Assembly (NCBI GenBank): GCA_963734085.1 | Contig: CAVTFT010000010.1 | Coordinates: forward strand, 372,001-436,000 | Source: CAIWHR01 sp963734085 | Lineage (GTDB): Bacteria > Pseudomonadota > Gammaproteobacteria > Burkholderiales > Casimicrobiaceae | Reading direction: 5' to 3' | Length of the DNA: 64,000 nucleotides | Part shown: positions 62,143 through 64,000 of the stretch, piece by piece | How the letters are laid out: each line of letters starts with the position of its first letter | How positions within the stretch are numbered: the first letter of the stretch is position 1 | Position numbers and translations under genes: made by a program | Notes under the pieces: model-generated | Databases searched by the model: none | What the model was told of the DNA's origin: nothing | The model's input: the letters and a program-made list of their open reading frames with translations, nothing else

Positions 62143-63438
62143 TCACTTGAGGCCGTAACCCAGCTGATGGGGCAGCCATAGAATGGTCTCGGGGAAGACC
62201 GTCATCAGCGCCAGCGACACGAGCAGGACGCCGATGAAGAGCCACGCCTCGTGGATCATGCCCTTCAACGGCACGCCCGCGAGCGCATTGATGACGAACA
62301 GCAGCATCCCGAACGGCGGCGTCACCAAACCGATCATCATGTTGACGACGAGCATCACGCCGAAGAACACGAGGTCGATGTGGAGCGCGTTTGCCGCGGG
62401 CAGGATGATCGGCACCAGCACCAGCAGCATGATCGACGTATCGAGGAAACAGCCGAGGATCAGGAACAGGATGTTGACCGCGATCAGGAAGCCCAGCGGC
62501 GACAGTTGCATCGACGTGAGCCAGCCCGCGACCATCGCCGGCACGGCCTCCGCGGTGAACGCGTAGTTGATGACGAATGCCGATGCGATGATCAGCGTCA
62601 CCGACGCGCTTGCCTTCGACGACTCGACCAGAATCTCGTACAGCCGCTTCAAGCTCAGCGCCCGGTACACGATGCCGGCGAGAAACAATGCGTACAGCGC
62701 GGCAACCGAGGCGGCTTCTGTCGGCGTGAACACGCCGGAGTAGATGCCGCCCAGCAGCACGACCGGCAGCGTCAGCGGCAGAAACCCGCGGACGAGAATG
62801 CGCGGGTAATCGCGCCATGGCACCGGTGCCTCGCGCGGCAGCTTGCGCTTCTTGGCTACGAATTGCACGGCAAGCATCAGCGCCACAGCCATGATCAGCC
62901 CGGGCACCACGCCTCCCAGGAACAGCGCACCTACGGAAGCGCTGGAGACCAGCGCATAGATGACCATCGGGATCGACGGCGGAATGATGGGTCCGATCGT
63001 CGACGACGCTGCCGTCAGCGCACCGGCGAACTCGGCGGAATAGCCGTTCTTCTGCATCTGCCGGATGCTGACGATGCCGGGGCCGGCCGCGTCGGCGATC
63101 GCGCTGCCGCTCATCCCGGAAAAGATCACGCTGACGATGATATTGACGTGCGCGAGACCGCCGCGCAGCCGGCCGACGATCGCGAGCGCGAACTCGAACA
63201 GGCGCTCGCTCACCGTCCCCGAGTTCATCACCGCCGCCGCGAAGATGAACAGCGGCACCGCCAGCAGGATGTAGCCGTTGTACATCCCGTTTAGCACCTG
63301 CTCGGCTACGAGGCCCAGATCCTGATGCTTGACAAGCAGATAGGAAACGCCGCTGATCAACATGCCGAAGCCGATCGGCAGACGCAGCAGCAGTGTCACC
63401 ACGAGCATCACGAGCAACACGGTGAGAGCGAGACTCAT
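62143..63438 (-). CDS. dctM: TRAP transporter large permease subunit
   Basis: A 431-residue membrane protein of the DctM/TRAP-T type with about twelve hydrophobic segments. Landmarks: the N-terminal LRLPIGFGMLISGVSYL, NIIVSVIFSGMSGSAIADAAGPG, and GLVTPPFGMLLFVINALAGV near the C-terminus. TRAP large subunits use the sodium gradient to import organic acids or sugars delivered by a binding protein. Its ATG at 63438 is preceded by GGCGGGAGGCCCG, whose Shine-Dalgarno is the end of a repeat unit. The binding protein (dctP) must lie beyond the window or elsewhere. Confidence 0.93.
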   Translation of the reverse strand: MSLALTVLLVMLVVTLLLRLPIGFGMLISGVSYLLVKHQDLGLVAEQVLNGMYNGYILLAVPLFIFAAAVMNSGTVSERLFEFALAIVGRLRGGLAHVNIIVSVIFSGMSGSAIADAAGPGIVSIRQMQKNGYSAEFAGALTAASSTIGPIIPPSIPMVIYALVSSASVGALFLGGVVPGLIMAVALMLAVQFVAKKRKLPREAPVPWRDYPRILVRGFLPLTLPVVLLGGIYSGVFTPTEAASVAALYALFLAGIVYRALSLKRLYEILVESSKASASVTLIIASAFVINYAFTAEAVPAMVAGWLTSMQLSPLGFLIAVNILFLILGCFLDTSIMLLVLVPIILPAANALHIDLVFFGVMLVVNMMIGLVTPPFGMLLFVINALAGVPLKGMIHEAWLFIGVLLVSLALMTVFPETILWLPHQLGYGLK

Positions 63439-63602
63439 CGGGCCTCCCGCCGAGCCGCCTCAAGGGAGGCCCGCATCCCCCTCGGGGGGAGGCGAACGAA
63501 GTGAGCTTGGGGGTTCATCAGGGCCTCCCGCCGAGCCACCTCAAGGGAGGCCCGCAGCCCCCTTGGGGGGAGGCGAACGAAGTGAGCTTGGGGGTTCATC
63601 AT
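63435..63602 (-). other. 55-codon bridging mini-ORF built of two 27-codon repeats, between dctQ and dctM
   Basis: ATGATG at 63602-63597, just after the dctQ stop and a GGAGG, opens a frame that ends in TGA (63437-63435) overlapping the dctM start (ATGA). From the second ATG it is exactly two 27-residue units beginning MNPQAHFVRLPPRG; they differ at three positions. Each unit begins with its own ATG and ends with a GGGAGG ribosome-site-like stretch, so the element can pass ribosomes to whatever follows it. Confidence 0.5.
63441..63602. repeat. Tandem duplication of an 81-base intergenic repeat
   Basis: Unit 1 is 63441-63521 and unit 2 is 63522-63602; the period is 81 bases and the two differ at only a few positions. 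The core contains CCCCCTTGGGGGGAGGCGAA and its neighbours, an imperfect palindrome of C and G runs. I recall C-rich repeats of this style between genes in Burkholderiales genomes, but cannot check here. Confidence 0.85.
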
Positions 63603-63608
63603 GCCTCC

Positions 63609-64000
63609 TCAGAGTTGCTGCTTCCAGCCGTGCCCGAGCAGGCGCACGAACTTGACGACGTAGCGCCATGCGACCAGCACGATGAACAGCAGGAACGGCG
63701 CGAAGACAAGCGAGAACGGAATGTCCAGCACCGGCGTCTTCTCGCGGCCCATGAAGCGCACGTAATCGAACGCCTGGGGGAGAAGAACCAGCAGCAGCCC
63801 CGCCGTCAGACCGGCGCCGACGAGCGCGAAGATGCGCTGGCCCTTCGGCGGCAGCGCCGCGTAGACCAGGTCGAGCATCACGTGGTCCTTCTCCTGAAGC
63901 AGCGTCGCCGCGCTCCAGAACACGATCAGGATGTAGAGAATCACGATCAGCTCGTCCGACCACGCGAGCGGGCGCTCGAACAGGAAGCGCATGCCCACCT
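63609..64000 (-). CDS. dctQ: TRAP transporter small permease subunit (5' end cut by the window)
   Basis: About 130 residues of the C-terminal part of a DctQ-type four-helix membrane protein that pairs with DctM. MRFLFERPLAWSDELIVILY matches the conserved DctQ segment with Trp-(S/T)-(D/E)-E, which normally follows a first membrane helix. The true start is therefore upstream, beyond base 64000. The remaining helices (about 20-40, 55-75 and 95-115 of the visible part) are present. dctM follows downstream across the tandem repeat. Confidence 0.88.
   Translation of the reverse strand, partial: VGMRFLFERPLAWSDELIVILYILIVFWSAATLLQEKDHVMLDLVYAALPPKGQRIFALVGAGLTAGLLLVLLPQAFDYVRFMGREKTPVLDIPFSLVFAPFLLFIVLVAWRYVVKFVRLLGHGWKQQL

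Noticed and set aside
63362..63655. A plus-strand open frame with two Gly/Pro-rich repeats across the dctQ/dctM junction.
   Set aside because: It is the complementary-strand shadow of the 81-base tandem repeat and runs into both permease genes.

Overview
The window is about 64 kb of very GC-rich bacterial chromosome, densely coded on both strands, with no rRNA, tRNA, CRISPR array, phage or insertion-sequence transposase that I could find. The gene set (oligoribonuclease, RsgA, a small DUF3309-type membrane protein, Mla-type lipid transport, ETF and ETF-quinone oxidoreductase, TRAP transporter, many short tandem gene overlaps) and the C-rich intergenic repeats suggest a betaproteobacterium, probably of the order Burkholderiales or a close uncultured relative. 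That placement is inference from gene content, not from a marker gene.

Layout. 1-3.2 kb: end of orn, a Ste24-like M48 protease, a small cytochrome c, pterin-4a-carbinolamine dehydratase and rsgA. 3.3-9.4 kb (minus): a CobD/CbiB-family membrane protein, a cysteine hydrolase, acetoacetyl-CoA synthetase, a thioesterase and a membrane Fe-S oxidoreductase that looks like an ETF:quinone reductase. It is divergent from a classical ETF-quinone oxidoreductase (9.5-11.2 kb). 11.2-13.9 kb (minus): mlaE-mlaF-mlaD. 14.5-22.2 kb (minus): three tandem paralogues of a large regulator with a PhoB-type winged helix, a STAND/NB-ARC ATPase and TPR-like repeats. They are divergent from a small operon (22.5-25.3 kb) of three unknown proteins and a secreted di-haem oxidoreductase. 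25.5 kb: an Hsp20 with an FNR-like box upstream.

26.1-55.3 kb is a sugar-phosphate and glycogen island. A minus-strand run encodes a phosphatase, transaldolase, polyphosphate-glucokinase-like protein, phosphoglucose isomerase, 6-phosphogluconate dehydrogenase, glucose-6-phosphate dehydrogenase, 6-phosphogluconolactonase, transketolase and aldose 1-epimerase. Plus-strand genes encode a GH63-like glucosidase, an amylo-1,6-glucosidase, a SulP transporter, a tri-haem cytochrome c, then glgP, glgC, glgA and a fused GlgX-MalQ protein; a ROK sugar kinase faces the other way. Together they make, store and break down glycogen and feed glucose 6-phosphate into glycolysis and the oxidative and non-oxidative pentose phosphate pathways. 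55.4-64 kb: a degenerate PCuAC-like protein, a secreted repeat protein, acyl-CoA dehydrogenase with etfA/etfB, a PfkB kinase, and a TRAP transporter cut by the window end.

The most unusual pattern lies between the genes. Many adjacent same-strand genes overlap by ATGA or GTGA. In several places where a 70-250 base spacer separates partner genes, the spacer itself is an open mini-ORF. Its start codon overlaps the upstream stop and its stop overlaps the downstream start, so the ATGA junction appears twice, once on each side of the inserted DNA (mlaE/mlaF, glgC/glgA, etfB/etfA; variants at tkt/galM, dctQ/dctM and between two regulators). Some spacers carry repeat-family DNA, including an exact tandem of an 81-base (27-codon) unit. 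I read these as repeat elements inserted into, or tolerated within, translationally coupled gene junctions while keeping ribosome traffic continuous.
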